A stretch of DNA of 12,480 nucleotides, taken from assembly GCA_001782645.1 (NCBI GenBank), contig MFPH01000062.1, forward strand, positions 1-12,480, in the 5' to 3' direction. This document shows, in pieces, positions 5,447-12,480 of this stretch. The position numbers and the translations under genes are program-made. Each line of letters opens with the position of its first letter. Position 1 is the stretch's first letter. The notes below the pieces were generated by a model. It searched no databases, was not told the origin of the DNA, and saw only the letters and a list, made by a program, of their open reading frames with translations. This DNA is from Candidatus Levybacteria bacterium RIFCSPLOWO2_12_FULL_37_14 (GTDB lineage Bacteria > Patescibacteriota > Microgenomatia > Levybacterales > UBA12049).

Positions 5447-6886
5447 ATGCTGCCCGTATTGACTTTTGAACAAATATTGCTTTTGGTAGTTCTTTTCATG
5501 GTCTTCATTCTCCTTTTGGCTATTAGTTTTTTAGTTAGAGACTTAAAGAGAAAATCGGAAGTAAATTTGGGAGAGCAAAACAGAGCGCTTATCGCAAGTC
5601 AAAGATTGAATAAAGTTATTCTGCAAAGCCTGAATTTCAATGATGTTATTCAAAAAATTGCAGAGGCAATTCCCAATGAATTGTACTTTGATACGGGGAT
5701 TGTTGCAGTTATCGAAAGGGTCAGTAAGACAGTTAAGAAAGTGGGAATATCTTCAGCCAAAGAAGCGCAGACCCTGGCGCACACATTGACAGATACATTT
5801 AATAATGTAGGAATTTCTTTGGATGATCAGAATAATTACATAGCAAGAGTTGTTAGGGAAAATAAGCACCTTACCACAAATGATCTTTACGATGTTTTAT
5901 GTCCTCTTGTGACTAAAGAAGATGCGGGAAATATTCAAAGATTCATAGGCATACAAACAGCCGAGGTGTATCCGATTTACGGAAGCAGTAAGGAGGCAAT
6001 TGGGGTTTTTGTCGCGGGTACCAAAAAGAAAAAAGAAGAACTTTCTAAATATGAACTTGCAATAATTCAAAATTTTGTGGATGGAGCCGGTATTGCCATG
6101 GAACACGCAATGTTTTACTCAAACCTTATAAAAATTTCTGAACAGCTGAGGTTGGCAAATGTAAAACTTACGCAATTAGATAAATTGAAAGATGAATTTG
6201 TGTCTTTAGCGTCTCATGAACTGCGGACTCCGATGACAGTTATTAAATCTTATCTTTGGTTAATGCTTGACAAAAATAATGCAGAGAGCCTTTCCGAAAA
6301 ACAAAGAATGTATATTGACAGAGCTTATACTTCAACGCAAAGACTGATAGATTTAGTCAATGATATGTTGAATGTTTCCAGAATTGAATCAGGAAGATTT
6401 GCTCTTGCCATGAAGTTCATTGATCTTGGAGATTTGATTAATAAAATTTATGTAGAAATGCTGCCAAAAGCGCAGGAGCAAAAGATAAATTTGGAATTCG
6501 CAAGACCATTACAGCCCTTACCGAAGGTGCAGGCTGATCCGGAAAGAGTTGAGCAAGTGCTGATAAACTTAATTGGGAATTCTTTAAAATTCACACCTGA
6601 AAATGGTGCAATAAGAATATCAATCGATTATAGCTCTCAGATGCAGGAGGAAATTGTTTCAGTTGTGGATAATGGTAGGGGGATAATTCCCGGAGATATT
6701 TCGAAACTTTTCCAAAAATTTTCTATGGTTGGAACCAATTATTTGGTCAAACAAAATACTCAGGGAACAGGTCTGGGATTATATTTATCAAGGGCAATGA
6801 TTGAGCTAATGGGAGGAAAAATTTGGGTAGAATCTGAGGGTCTGGGAAAAGGGTCTAAATTCAGCTTTACCTTAAAAACAGCTTAA
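5447..6886 (+). CDS. Membrane-anchored sensor histidine kinase with GAF-like domain
   Basis: This 479-residue two-component sensor kinase has one N-terminal transmembrane helix (about 7-30) and then a cytoplasmic region. Residues about 50-225 look like a GAF-type sensor domain, with the typical end IIQNFVDGAGIAMEHAMFY. The HisKA dimerisation helix has FVSLASHELRTPMT with phospho-acceptor His257. The ATPase core has the N box NLIGNSLKFTP (374-384), G1 DNGRGI (408-413), F box LFQKF (421-425) and G2 GTGLGL (440-445), so it should be active. With almost no external loop, the signal is probably sensed inside the cell or in the membrane. Its mRNA appears leaderless. It converges on a response regulator with only two bases between the stops, an unusual arrangement for a cognate pair. 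Confidence 0.95.
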   Translation: MLPVLTFEQILLLVVLFMVFILLLAISFLVRDLKRKSEVNLGEQNRALIASQRLNKVILQSLNFNDVIQKIAEAIPNELYFDTGIVAVIERVSKTVKKVGISSAKEAQTLAHTLTDTFNNVGISLDDQNNYIARVVRENKHLTTNDLYDVLCPLVTKEDAGNIQRFIGIQTAEVYPIYGSSKEAIGVFVAGTKKKKEELSKYELAIIQNFVDGAGIAMEHAMFYSNLIKISEQLRLANVKLTQLDKLKDEFVSLASHELRTPMTVIKSYLWLMLDKNNAESLSEKQRMYIDRAYTSTQRLIDLVNDMLNVSRIESGRFALAMKFIDLGDLINKIYVEMLPKAQEQKINLEFARPLQPLPKVQADPERVEQVLINLIGNSLKFTPENGAIRISIDYSSQMQEEIVSVVDNGRGIIPGDISKLFQKFSMVGTNYLVKQNTQGTGLGLYLSRAMIELMGGKIWVESEGLGKGSKFSFTLKTA

Positions 6887-6888
6887 TA

Positions 6889-7269
6889 CTACTTATATTT
6901 ATCAAGATACATTTTTACTTCTTCGACCAAGCTTCCCGGGGTGATTTGGCTTTTAATTAAATAACCGTTTCCTAATTTTAGAGCTGTTCGAATTTCCTCA
7001 TCTTTGTCAAGATTTGTTAAAAAAACAACGCATTTGTTGGGGGCCTGAGGAGGAGTGTTTTGTATTTGCCTCATTACTTCAAGTCCATCCATTTTTGGCA
7101 TGATTATGTCAAGAAGAACTAGATTATAGCCGCCAACTTTCATTTTCTGCAAAGCTTCTTCTCCATCTGCTGCCGCATCAACTTTGTAACCCTCCGCACT
7201 CAAGACATCCGTATATAATTCTCTTAAAAACAAATCGTCTTCGACTATCAAGATTCTCTTTTGATCCAT
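6889..7269 (-). CDS. Single-domain response regulator (CheY-like)
   Basis: The 126-residue protein is a lone receiver domain. The acidic pocket is Glu10-Asp11-Asp12, the phospho-acceptor is Asp54 in LLDIIMPKMDG, the switch Thr is Thr85 (VFLTNLD) and the conserved Lys is Lys106 (LIKSQIT). No DNA-binding or enzymatic domain follows, so the output must be by protein contact or by passing phosphate to an Hpt protein. It faces the kinase tail to tail and is divergent from the Hpt gene, with which it shares an 80-bp control region. The -10 box ends six bases before the ATG and no Shine-Dalgarno exists, so the mRNA is probably leaderless. The stop is TAG. Confidence 0.95.
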   Translation of the reverse strand: MDQKRILIVEDDLFLRELYTDVLSAEGYKVDAAADGEEALQKMKVGGYNLVLLDIIMPKMDGLEVMRQIQNTPPQAPNKCVVFLTNLDKDEEIRTALKLGNGYLIKSQITPGSLVEEVKMYLDKYK

Positions 7270-7275
7270 AATGGT

Positions 7276-7284
7276 ATAGTATCA
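7276..7284 (-). promoter_or_regulatory. Extended -10 promoter for the first response regulator, leaderless
   Basis: The minus strand reads TG-A-TACTAT, with the -10 at 7276-7281 and exactly six bases to the ATG (7269), the same spacing as at the sensor kinase. TTGCCC at 7300-7305 is a weak -35 with an 18-bp spacer. Confidence 0.5.
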
Positions 7285-7288
7285 TACC

Positions 7289-7317
7289 TTGAATGGAGAG
7301 GGCAAGTATAGTATGAT
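7289..7317 (+). promoter_or_regulatory. Promoter for the Hpt-regulator-pilus operon
   Basis: TTGAAT (7289-7294) and TATGAT (7312-7317) are spaced by 17 bp, the best -35/-10 pair in the window. Transcription from about 7324 gives a short leader with GAGGAGG (7332-7338), a strong Shine-Dalgarno 11 bases before the ATG at 7350, in contrast to the SD-less genes around it. Confidence 0.65.
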
Positions 7318-7349
7318 TTTTATGTACCCTTGAGGAGGGGTTTATTACT

Positions 7350-7682
7350 ATGGTGAAAGTTGATTTGTCAGGTTACAAGAATTTATATCTGCAGACTGCA
7401 AAAGAATATCTTAATAAACTTTCGGTAAGTTTGGATGAGTTATCTAGGGATGTTTCCAATAAAGAAGCTTTGAATAATTTACACATCGCTTCGCATTCCC
7501 TAAAGAGTCAAAGTCAGGTAATGAATTACGAAAACGTGGTGGAGATTTGTTTAGACATTGAAAATGTTTCAAGCAATGCATTGCAAGGAGTCATCCAATT
7601 GAATAATGATGCCATTTTAAATATTCAGAAAGAGGCGGGAAAATTAAGGGAGATGCTGAAACAAGTTCAGCATGACAATTAG
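7350..7682 (+). CDS. Stand-alone Hpt phosphotransfer protein
   Basis: Hpt domains relay phosphate between receiver domains or serve as the P1 domain of CheA-type kinases. The 110-residue product is all helical with the Hpt signature ASHSLKSQSQVMNYENV (47-63): His49 is the predicted phosphorylation site, followed by the conserved S-L-K. It contains no kinase domain. It is the first gene of the plus-strand series and lies eight bases upstream of a receiver-only regulator, so the two probably exchange phosphate. The last residues (EMLKQVQHDN) are encoded within a REP-like hairpin, which suggests that the repeat has supplied or replaced the original C-terminus. A strong GAGGAGG ribosome-binding site supports the ATG at 7350. 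Confidence 0.85.
   Translation: MVKVDLSGYKNLYLQTAKEYLNKLSVSLDELSRDVSNKEALNNLHIASHSLKSQSQVMNYENVVEICLDIENVSSNALQGVIQLNNDAILNIQKEAGKLREMLKQVQHDN
7650..7677 (+). repeat. REP-like hairpin, copy 1
   Basis: ATGCTGAA (7653-7660) and TTCAGCAT (7666-7673) form a perfect 8-bp stem with loop ACAAG and a trailing GACA. It lies within the 3' end of the Hpt gene. It shares layout and most bases with the copy at 8053-8080; the stem differs by a compensated G:C to C:G pair. The form is that of the dispersed ...CTGAA-ACAAG-TTCAG...GACA elements that I recall from many bacterial genomes. Confidence 0.7.
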
Positions 7683-7690
7683 AAAGAAAT

Positions 7691-8062
7691 ATGAAAATAT
7701 TGCTTATTGAAGATGATAAATTTTTTCAGAAATTTTACTCAACCAAACTGACGGAAAATAAAGTAGAAGTTGAAGTCGCCGGAGACGGAGAAGAGGGACT
7801 GATGAAAATGAGAAATACAAGTCCGGATTTAGTTTTATTAGATTTAATTATGCCCAAAATGGATGGATTCGCAGTCTTAACCGCGCGATCTACAGATAAA
7901 AATTTAAAGAAAATTCCTGTGATTGTTTTTTCAAGCCTTGGTCAGGAAAAAGATATAATTCAGGCCCAAAAACTCGGAGCCAACGGTTACATTAACAAAG
8001 GTATTTTTGATTTCAAAGTAATGGTTAATGCGATTAATCAGGTTATGAAAACGAGATCCTGA
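7691..8062 (+). CDS. Single-domain response regulator (CheY-like), second copy
   Basis: A 123-residue lone receiver domain: acidic pair Asp8-Asp9, phospho-acceptor Asp51 in LLDLIMPKMDG, Ser81 in the switch Thr/Ser position (VFSSLG) and Lys103 (YINKGIF). The sequence NKG after the conserved position is typical of CheY-like proteins lacking an output domain. It resembles the regulator at 6889-7269 but is clearly diverged, so they are not a recent duplication. Placement between the Hpt gene and pilB suggests that it receives phosphate from Hpt and acts on the pilus motor; this is inference. AGAAAG five bases before the ATG is a weak ribosome-binding site. The TGA stop lies inside a REP-like hairpin. 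Confidence 0.95.
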   Translation: MKILLIEDDKFFQKFYSTKLTENKVEVEVAGDGEEGLMKMRNTSPDLVLLDLIMPKMDGFAVLTARSTDKNLKKIPVIVFSSLGQEKDIIQAQKLGANGYINKGIFDFKVMVNAINQVMKTRS

Positions 8063-8080
8063 AATAAATTCAGGATGACA
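8053..8080 (+). repeat. REP-like hairpin, copy 2
   Basis: ATCCTGAA (8056-8063) and TTCAGGAT (8069-8076) form a perfect 8-bp stem with loop ATAAA and a trailing GACA. It contains the stop codon of the second response regulator and fills most of the 34-bp gap before pilB. With no T-run it is not a classic terminator, but it could stabilise upstream mRNA or cause partial termination. Confidence 0.75.
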
Positions 8081-8096
8081 CTAAACAAACTGCCCT

Positions 8097-9752
8097 ATGC
8101 TTATTACAAATGAACAATTAAAATCTTTGATCCTCAAGAACGGCCTTATAGACGAAATTGGGTTTTCAAAAATTGAAGAAGAGGCAAAAAATGCAGGCTA
8201 TACTATTTCAGAAACCTTAGTTGAGAAGGACATTATATCGGACGAAAACTTAGGAATCTTAATTTCTGATTTCCTGAAATACCCTTTTATAATTTTAGCA
8301 AAAATTACCATTTCTCCCGATGTCTTCAACATAATTCCTGAAAGAATGGCAAGACGCAAAAAAGTAATTCCTTTCGCAAAAGATGCAACAGGAGTTAAAT
8401 TGGCAATGACAGACCCTTCAAATAAAGAGCTTATACAGATGATTTCCAAAAAAATTGGTTTGCCTGCAACAACTTATTTGGCAACAGAACAGGATATTTC
8501 CAATGCTCTTAAAATTTACAGAGAAGATCTGCAGGATACTTTCGATCAACTTATAAAAAGCAGTGAAATACCGATGTCTAAAATAGTTGATCTTCTGATT
8601 AACTATGCTTCTCAGGATAAAGCTTCAGATGTTCATATCGAACCGCAAGAAAAAGATTCATTAGTGCGTTTCAGGATAGACGGAATTTTACACGATGTAC
8701 TTTCTCTACCAAAAAGTCTGCATGATCAGATAATTACAAGAATTAAGATTTTGTCTAGACTTCGAACAGACGAACATTTGAGTCCGCAGGATGGAAAAAT
8801 GAGAGTAGCTTTGGAAGATGAGGAGATAGATATCCGCGTTTCCATATTGCCGGTAACAGAGGGGGAAAAAGCAGTCTTAAGACTTTTATCATCGAAGTTT
8901 AGGAAGTTTTCTTTGGTAGATTTGGGAATGAATGAAAAAGATTTAAAAAAAGTTACGACCGCATACGGCAAATCTTATGGTATGATTTTGTCCACCGGTC
9001 CAACAGGATCAGGAAAAACTACAAGTATTTATGCAATTGTAAAATTACTAAACACGCGTGAAAAAAACATTACAACCATTGAAGATCCGGCAGAATATAG
9101 AATAAAAGGAGTTAATCAAATAAATGTTAATACGAAAACAAATCTTACTTTTGCAAATGGATTGAGATCCATCTTGAGACAAGATCCTAATATTATTTTC
9201 GTCGGAGAAATCCGTGATTCTGAAACTGCCGGAATTGCAGTTAATGCATCTTTGACAGGACATTTAGTTTTATCAACTCTTCACACAAATGATGCGGCAA
9301 CCGCGCTTCCCCGGCTGATCGACATGAACGTTGAACCTTTTCTGGTTGCGTCAACTGTAAATGTAATAATTGCTCAAAGACTTGTCAGGAAAATTTGTGA
9401 GATATGTAGGAGTACAAGAACTATTACAAAAGAAGATCTGTTAAGAAATCTGCCCTCCGAAATCATCAATAATTATATTGGTGAAAAAACTACGATTACT
9501 ATTTATCAAGGTAATGGTTGTAAAATTTGTAATGCGACAGGATATTTAGGAAGAATTGGAGTTTTTGAGGTTTTGGAAGTTACAAAAAATATACGTGATT
9601 TAATTACCAAAAGGAATGACGCTGATGTAATTTTACAAAAAGCAATTGAAGAAGGGATGACCACAATGTTGGATGATGGATTAGAAAAAGTTTTAAAAGG
9701 ATTAACTACAATTGAAGAAGTATTGAGAGTTACAAAAATTCAGAACAAATAA
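8097..9752 (+). CDS. pilB: Type IV pilus assembly ATPase PilB (GspE/PilB family)
   Basis: PilB is the hexameric cytoplasmic ATPase that powers pilus extension. The 551-residue product has N-terminal MshEN/T2SSE_N-type domains (about 1-145) and the RecA-like ATPase domain: Walker A GPTGSGKT (301-308), Asp box (ITTIEDPAEY), Walker B IIFVGEIRD (366-374) and His box TGHLVLSTLHTNDA (387-400). The zinc-binding tetracysteine typical of PilB/GspE but absent from PilT is present as C434-x2-C437 and C475-x2-C478. All catalytic elements are intact. No Shine-Dalgarno precedes the ATG at 8097; the gap from the previous gene holds a REP-like hairpin. No pilT retraction gene is seen in the window, although it could lie beyond it. 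Confidence 0.96.
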   Translation: MLITNEQLKSLILKNGLIDEIGFSKIEEEAKNAGYTISETLVEKDIISDENLGILISDFLKYPFIILAKITISPDVFNIIPERMARRKKVIPFAKDATGVKLAMTDPSNKELIQMISKKIGLPATTYLATEQDISNALKIYREDLQDTFDQLIKSSEIPMSKIVDLLINYASQDKASDVHIEPQEKDSLVRFRIDGILHDVLSLPKSLHDQIITRIKILSRLRTDEHLSPQDGKMRVALEDEEIDIRVSILPVTEGEKAVLRLLSSKFRKFSLVDLGMNEKDLKKVTTAYGKSYGMILSTGPTGSGKTTSIYAIVKLLNTREKNITTIEDPAEYRIKGVNQINVNTKTNLTFANGLRSILRQDPNIIFVGEIRDSETAGIAVNASLTGHLVLSTLHTNDAATALPRLIDMNVEPFLVASTVNVIIAQRLVRKICEICRSTRTITKEDLLRNLPSEIINNYIGEKTTITIYQGNGCKICNATGYLGRIGVFEVLEVTKNIRDLITKRNDADVILQKAIEEGMTTMLDDGLEKVLKGLTTIEEVLRVTKIQNK

Positions 9753-9765
9753 TTTAACCGGATCT

Positions 9766-10821
9766 ATGATAAAAACAGAAAGTGTTACCTTGTCCAACAG
9801 CGATAAACTTAGCACGTTGAGAGATTTGGGAACCATGCTCTCGGCCGGTATTCCTCTTTTAGAATCAGTACAGGCATTGTTGGAAGATTCCCGTGGAAAT
9901 CAAAAAAAATTTCTTGAAGTATTGAGAGACGATTTAACTCAAGGTAAACATGTCTATTTTACCTTCTCAAAATTTCCAAATGTTTTCACGAAAGTTGTTA
10001 CCAGCATTGTTAAGGCCTCCGAAGAGGCAGGAACACTTGATGTTACGCTCAAAGATCTTAAAGAAAATTTAAAAAAAGACATTGAGTTTTCCGACAAGGT
10101 AAAATCTGCCTTGATCTACCCGTTATTCATAGTTGGCGTATTTTTCGCAGTATTACTTATGATTCTTATTGTTGTTGTTCCCAAAATTTCCAGTGTTTTT
10201 TCAAGAATGAATGTTGTCCTGCCGCTTCCCACAAAGATAATGATCTATATGTCCGAAGCGCTTCTTAATCAAACTATTCCTGTTGTTTTCGGCTTAGCGG
10301 TGTTTTCTTTCTTAGCACTCTTTCTTTATAAAAGACAAAAAAAGTTTTTATTAAATTTAATTGTTAAGCTTCCTGTTGTATCCATTTTGGCAAAAGACAT
10401 AGACCTGACAAAATTTTCAAGAAATTTATACCTGCTCTTAAATGCCGGTATACCTATAACGAGTGCCTTAGAACTGACGGAAAATGTTGTTGCTAATCGT
10501 GAAGTTGAAATGGGAGTAAGACATGCAAAAGAAGCAGTAGCAGTTGGACATAAGCTTTCAGAGGGATTCAAGAATAATAGGAGAATTTTTCCAAGCATAA
10601 TGATAAGAATTACAGAGGCTGGAGAACGCAGCGGTTCGTTGGATAAATCCATGTCGGAAATATCTGATTTTTTGGATTATCAAGTGTCAGCTAAATTGAA
10701 AACAGCAACTGCGCTTCTTGAGCCAATTATGCTGGTAGTAATTGGAGTACTGGTTGGGGGAATGATGTTGTCTATTATTGCTCCTATCTACGGACTAATT
10801 GGACAAGTGGGTGGTCGATAA
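9766..10821 (+). CDS. pilC: Type IV pilus inner-membrane platform protein PilC
   Basis: PilC is the inner-membrane platform that couples the PilB motor to pilin assembly. The 351-residue product has the two T2SSF repeats of the family. Each repeat has a G-I-P motif (28-30 and 228-230) and an EAG-type signature (KASEEAGTLD at 83-92; ITEAGERSGSLD at 282-293). Three membrane segments are visible (about 114-138, 171-188, 319-343). The N-terminus is shorter than in classical PilC (about 400 residues), as often seen in CPR and Gram-positive versions. It starts 13 bases after pilB and its stop overlaps the next start in TAATG, so translation is probably coupled. No clear Shine-Dalgarno is present. 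Confidence 0.95.
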   Translation: MIKTESVTLSNSDKLSTLRDLGTMLSAGIPLLESVQALLEDSRGNQKKFLEVLRDDLTQGKHVYFTFSKFPNVFTKVVTSIVKASEEAGTLDVTLKDLKENLKKDIEFSDKVKSALIYPLFIVGVFFAVLLMILIVVVPKISSVFSRMNVVLPLPTKIMIYMSEALLNQTIPVVFGLAVFSFLALFLYKRQKKFLLNLIVKLPVVSILAKDIDLTKFSRNLYLLLNAGIPITSALELTENVVANREVEMGVRHAKEAVAVGHKLSEGFKNNRRIFPSIMIRITEAGERSGSLDKSMSEISDFLDYQVSAKLKTATALLEPIMLVVIGVLVGGMMLSIIAPIYGLIGQVGGR

Positions 10822-11288
10822 TGAGGACTCAACGCGGGTTTACATTGATTGAATTGATTGTTGTTACATCGATAATAGTAGTCCTATTAGGATTTATAAC
10901 AATTAATTTGGTTAATTCACAACAGAAAGCTTCCTTAACTTCTACGGGGGAAATATTGCTTGCAGATTTAAAACAACAGCAACTAAAATCAATGATCGGA
11001 GATACGGAAGGAAGGGACTCTTCCGACACTTACGGAATTCATTTTGACTCCAATAAATATGTTCTTTTTCATGGCTTAATATATTCCCCTTTTGATCCCT
11101 CCAATTCCGTGATTAATCTGGAAGACAATATGCAATTTAACAATGCTGGTTTTGATATTATTTTTTCAAAACTGAGCGGAGAAATACCTGCCGTAACGAC
11201 CATAGATCTGCAGGAGAACACCAATTCCAGCCTAAAGAGAATTCATTTAAATACTCTTGGGGTAATTACACAAGTAGAATCATTATGA
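10821..11288 (+). CDS. GspH-like type IV pilin/pseudopilin
   Basis: The 155-residue prepilin has a class III signal: short basic leader MRTQRG, cleavage predicted after Gly6, then mature FTLIELIVVTSIIVVLLGFI with Glu at mature position 5 (Glu11), the residue needed for assembly. The rest is a soluble globular domain with strands and no cysteines. Length and composition fit a minor or GspH-like pilin; whether it is a major subunit cannot be judged. It overlaps pilC by one base (TAATG) and the next pilin-like gene by four (ATGA), a tightly coupled run. A prepilin peptidase (PilD) is required for processing but is not in this window. Confidence 0.9.
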   Translation: MRTQRGFTLIELIVVTSIIVVLLGFITINLVNSQQKASLTSTGEILLADLKQQQLKSMIGDTEGRDSSDTYGIHFDSNKYVLFHGLIYSPFDPSNSVINLEDNMQFNNAGFDIIFSKLSGEIPAVTTIDLQENTNSSLKRIHLNTLGVITQVESL

Positions 11289-12480
11289 AAAATTTCCAAA
11301 AAGGACAGTCTTTGGTGGAAATAATTATAGTAATGGGGCTTTCGATAATTATTCTACCGGCATTATTAACGGGTTTGATTAGTTCCCGTCAGGGAAAGGC
11401 TCAGCAATCCCAAAGAACGCAGGCAGTTTATTTATTGAATGAGACTGTGGATGCTGTTAGAAGCGTTAGGGAAAGAGGATGGGCAGGATTCGCGGTAAAT
11501 GGTATTTTTCATACCGCAATCGCTTCTGGTTCTTGGATATTATCGCCTGGACTCGCAACTATTAATGGTTTGACACAAAGTGTAGTTGTGGAAGATGTAA
11601 ATAGAGATTCAGGCGGAGCAATCACTTCATCAGGAGGAACATTGGATCCATCGAGCAAGAAAGTTGATATTTCAATTTCCTGGGAACAGCCTTATCTTTC
11701 AACAGTCAGCGCAACTTTATTTCTGACACGTTATTTAGAGAACAATTCCTTTACCCAAACAACGGCTGCGGATTTTGACGTTGGAACAAAATCCGGCACG
11801 ATAGTCACAAATACTGCGGGTGGAGAAGTGACTTTGGGAGCCGGAGGATATGGTGATTGGTGCGCGCCAAATCTTTCCATTACTGCTTTAGATTTACCCA
11901 AAAGCGGCGCTGCAAACGCATTAACAGCTATCGAAGGAAAAGCTTTTGCGGGAACAGGAAATGATTCTTCGGGAGTATCTTTTGCAAATATAGCCATAAC
12001 TAATACGAATCCTCCGACTGCCAATATTACAGGCACATTTGACGGTTATAAAACTAATGCGGTTTTTGGCGAAACGAACTATGCTTATATTGCTACCGAT
12101 AACAACTCAAAAGAAGTTGAAATTATAAATCTTACAACAAATCCCTATATAGAGGCAGGGTATTTTAACGCTCCTTTAAATGCAGACGGAAATGGAGTTT
12201 TCGTTGCAGGAAATACAGGGTTTATGACTACCGACCATTTTCTTTACTCCTTTAATTTGTCAAGCAGATCAGGCTCGAGACCCCAATTAGGTAGCGTTTT
12301 GGTTACCTTATTTGGTAATCTGCAAAAAGTATATATTGTAGGAAATTACGCATATATTGCTGTTGATGGGTTGGCAGCTAAAGAACTTTCAATTATTGAC
12401 ATAAGTAATCCTTCAAATATGTCTGAAGTAGGTTATGCAGATGTTAATAGCGCGGGCGGGAAAGAAGTGTATGTTAATTC
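11285..12480 (+). CDS. Pilin-headed protein with LVIVD beta-propeller (partial, runs off the right edge)
   Basis: The frame begins at an ATG overlapping the previous stop (ATGA) and stays open for 398 codons to the window end. The N-terminus is a type IV prepilin signal: MKNFQKG, cleavage after Gly7, mature QSLVEIIIVMGLSIIILPAL with Glu at mature position 5 (Glu12); the mature first residue is Gln instead of Phe. A pilin-like helix and domain (to about 150) and a Gly/Thr-rich region (about 155-200) follow. From about 250 onward there are repeats of the LVIVD type, best seen in VYIVGNYAYIAVDG then ELSIIDISNPSNMSEVGYAD (349-386), with weaker copies near 258-295 and 303-340 and another beginning at 394. 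This suits a pilus-tip or surface adhesin. The 3' end is missing, so the true size is unknown. Confidence 0.88.
   Translation, partial: MKNFQKGQSLVEIIIVMGLSIIILPALLTGLISSRQGKAQQSQRTQAVYLLNETVDAVRSVRERGWAGFAVNGIFHTAIASGSWILSPGLATINGLTQSVVVEDVNRDSGGAITSSGGTLDPSSKKVDISISWEQPYLSTVSATLFLTRYLENNSFTQTTAADFDVGTKSGTIVTNTAGGEVTLGAGGYGDWCAPNLSITALDLPKSGAANALTAIEGKAFAGTGNDSSGVSFANIAITNTNPPTANITGTFDGYKTNAVFGETNYAYIATDNNSKEVEIINLTTNPYIEAGYFNAPLNADGNGVFVAGNTGFMTTDHFLYSFNLSSRSGSRPQLGSVLVTLFGNLQKVYIVGNYAYIAVDGLAAKELSIIDISNPSNMSEVGYADVNSAGGKEVYVN

Larger units (their letters stand above)
7274..7317. repeat. Direct repeats over the two divergent -10 boxes
   Basis: gtatagtatcat (7274-7285) and gtatagtatgat (7306-7317) match at 11 of 12 positions and are 32 bp apart, about three helical turns. 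The first covers the minus-strand -10 of the response regulator and the second covers the plus-strand -10 of the Hpt gene. They may be binding sites for a shared regulator, or just similar -10 sequences. Confidence 0.45.

Noticed and set aside
11731..12036. Minus-strand open frame of 101 codons near the right edge
   Set aside because: Antisense to the pilin/LVIVD frame, which has clear signal and repeat motifs.

Overview
The window reads as a chromosomal segment from an AT-rich bacterium of the Patescibacteria/CPR type, most likely the Microgenomates side. This is inference from several signs: small genes, very short spacers, few Shine-Dalgarno sites, heptad-built intergenic repeats, a short cyclophilin with a membrane anchor, and a compact type IV pilus operon whose pilin-like protein carries a beta-propeller. 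The code is standard: TGA stops the cyclophilin gene, the second response regulator and the GspH-like pilin, which argues against the code-25 CPR lineages.

Layout. Positions 1-63 are the 3' end of a gene, probably rpsL (S12). A heptad-built inverted repeat follows (70-160), then rpsG (S7, 167-640). Five bases past the rpsG stop is a 51-bp fragment (645-695). It re-encodes the last nine residues of S7 in another frame with almost entirely different synonymous codons. Next comes a mostly minus-strand block that splits the usual rpsL-rpsG-fusA order: a phosphoribosyltransferase-like protein (698-1459), a retropepsin-like aspartic protease overlapping a 62-residue protein (1547-2151), and a membrane-anchored cyclophilin (2177-2806). 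A small unknown plus-strand gene (2986-3210) follows, across a region holding a 28-bp palindrome. fusA (EF-G, 3313-5424) comes next, with a promoter and a terminator-like hairpin in its leader.

The second half is signalling plus type IV pili. A GAF/HisKA sensor kinase (5447-6886) converges on a single-domain response regulator (6889-7269). Divergent from that regulator is a plus-strand series: a stand-alone Hpt phosphotransfer protein, a second single-domain response regulator, PilB, PilC, a GspH-like pilin, and a pilin-headed LVIVD beta-propeller protein that runs off the right edge. Spacings are 8, 34, 13, -1 and -4 bases. The kinase, Hpt and regulators could form a phosphorelay whose output is protein-protein, since neither regulator has a DNA-binding domain. 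Adjacency to pilB suggests pilus control, which is inference.

Regulatory signals recur. Five genes have a TGn-extended -10 box. In two of them (kinase and first regulator) the -10 ends exactly six bases before the ATG, as expected for leaderless mRNAs. Two REP-like hairpins with a compensatory base-pair change overlap the 3' ends of the Hpt and second regulator genes. No tRNA, rRNA, CRISPR array or insertion-sequence transposase was seen.
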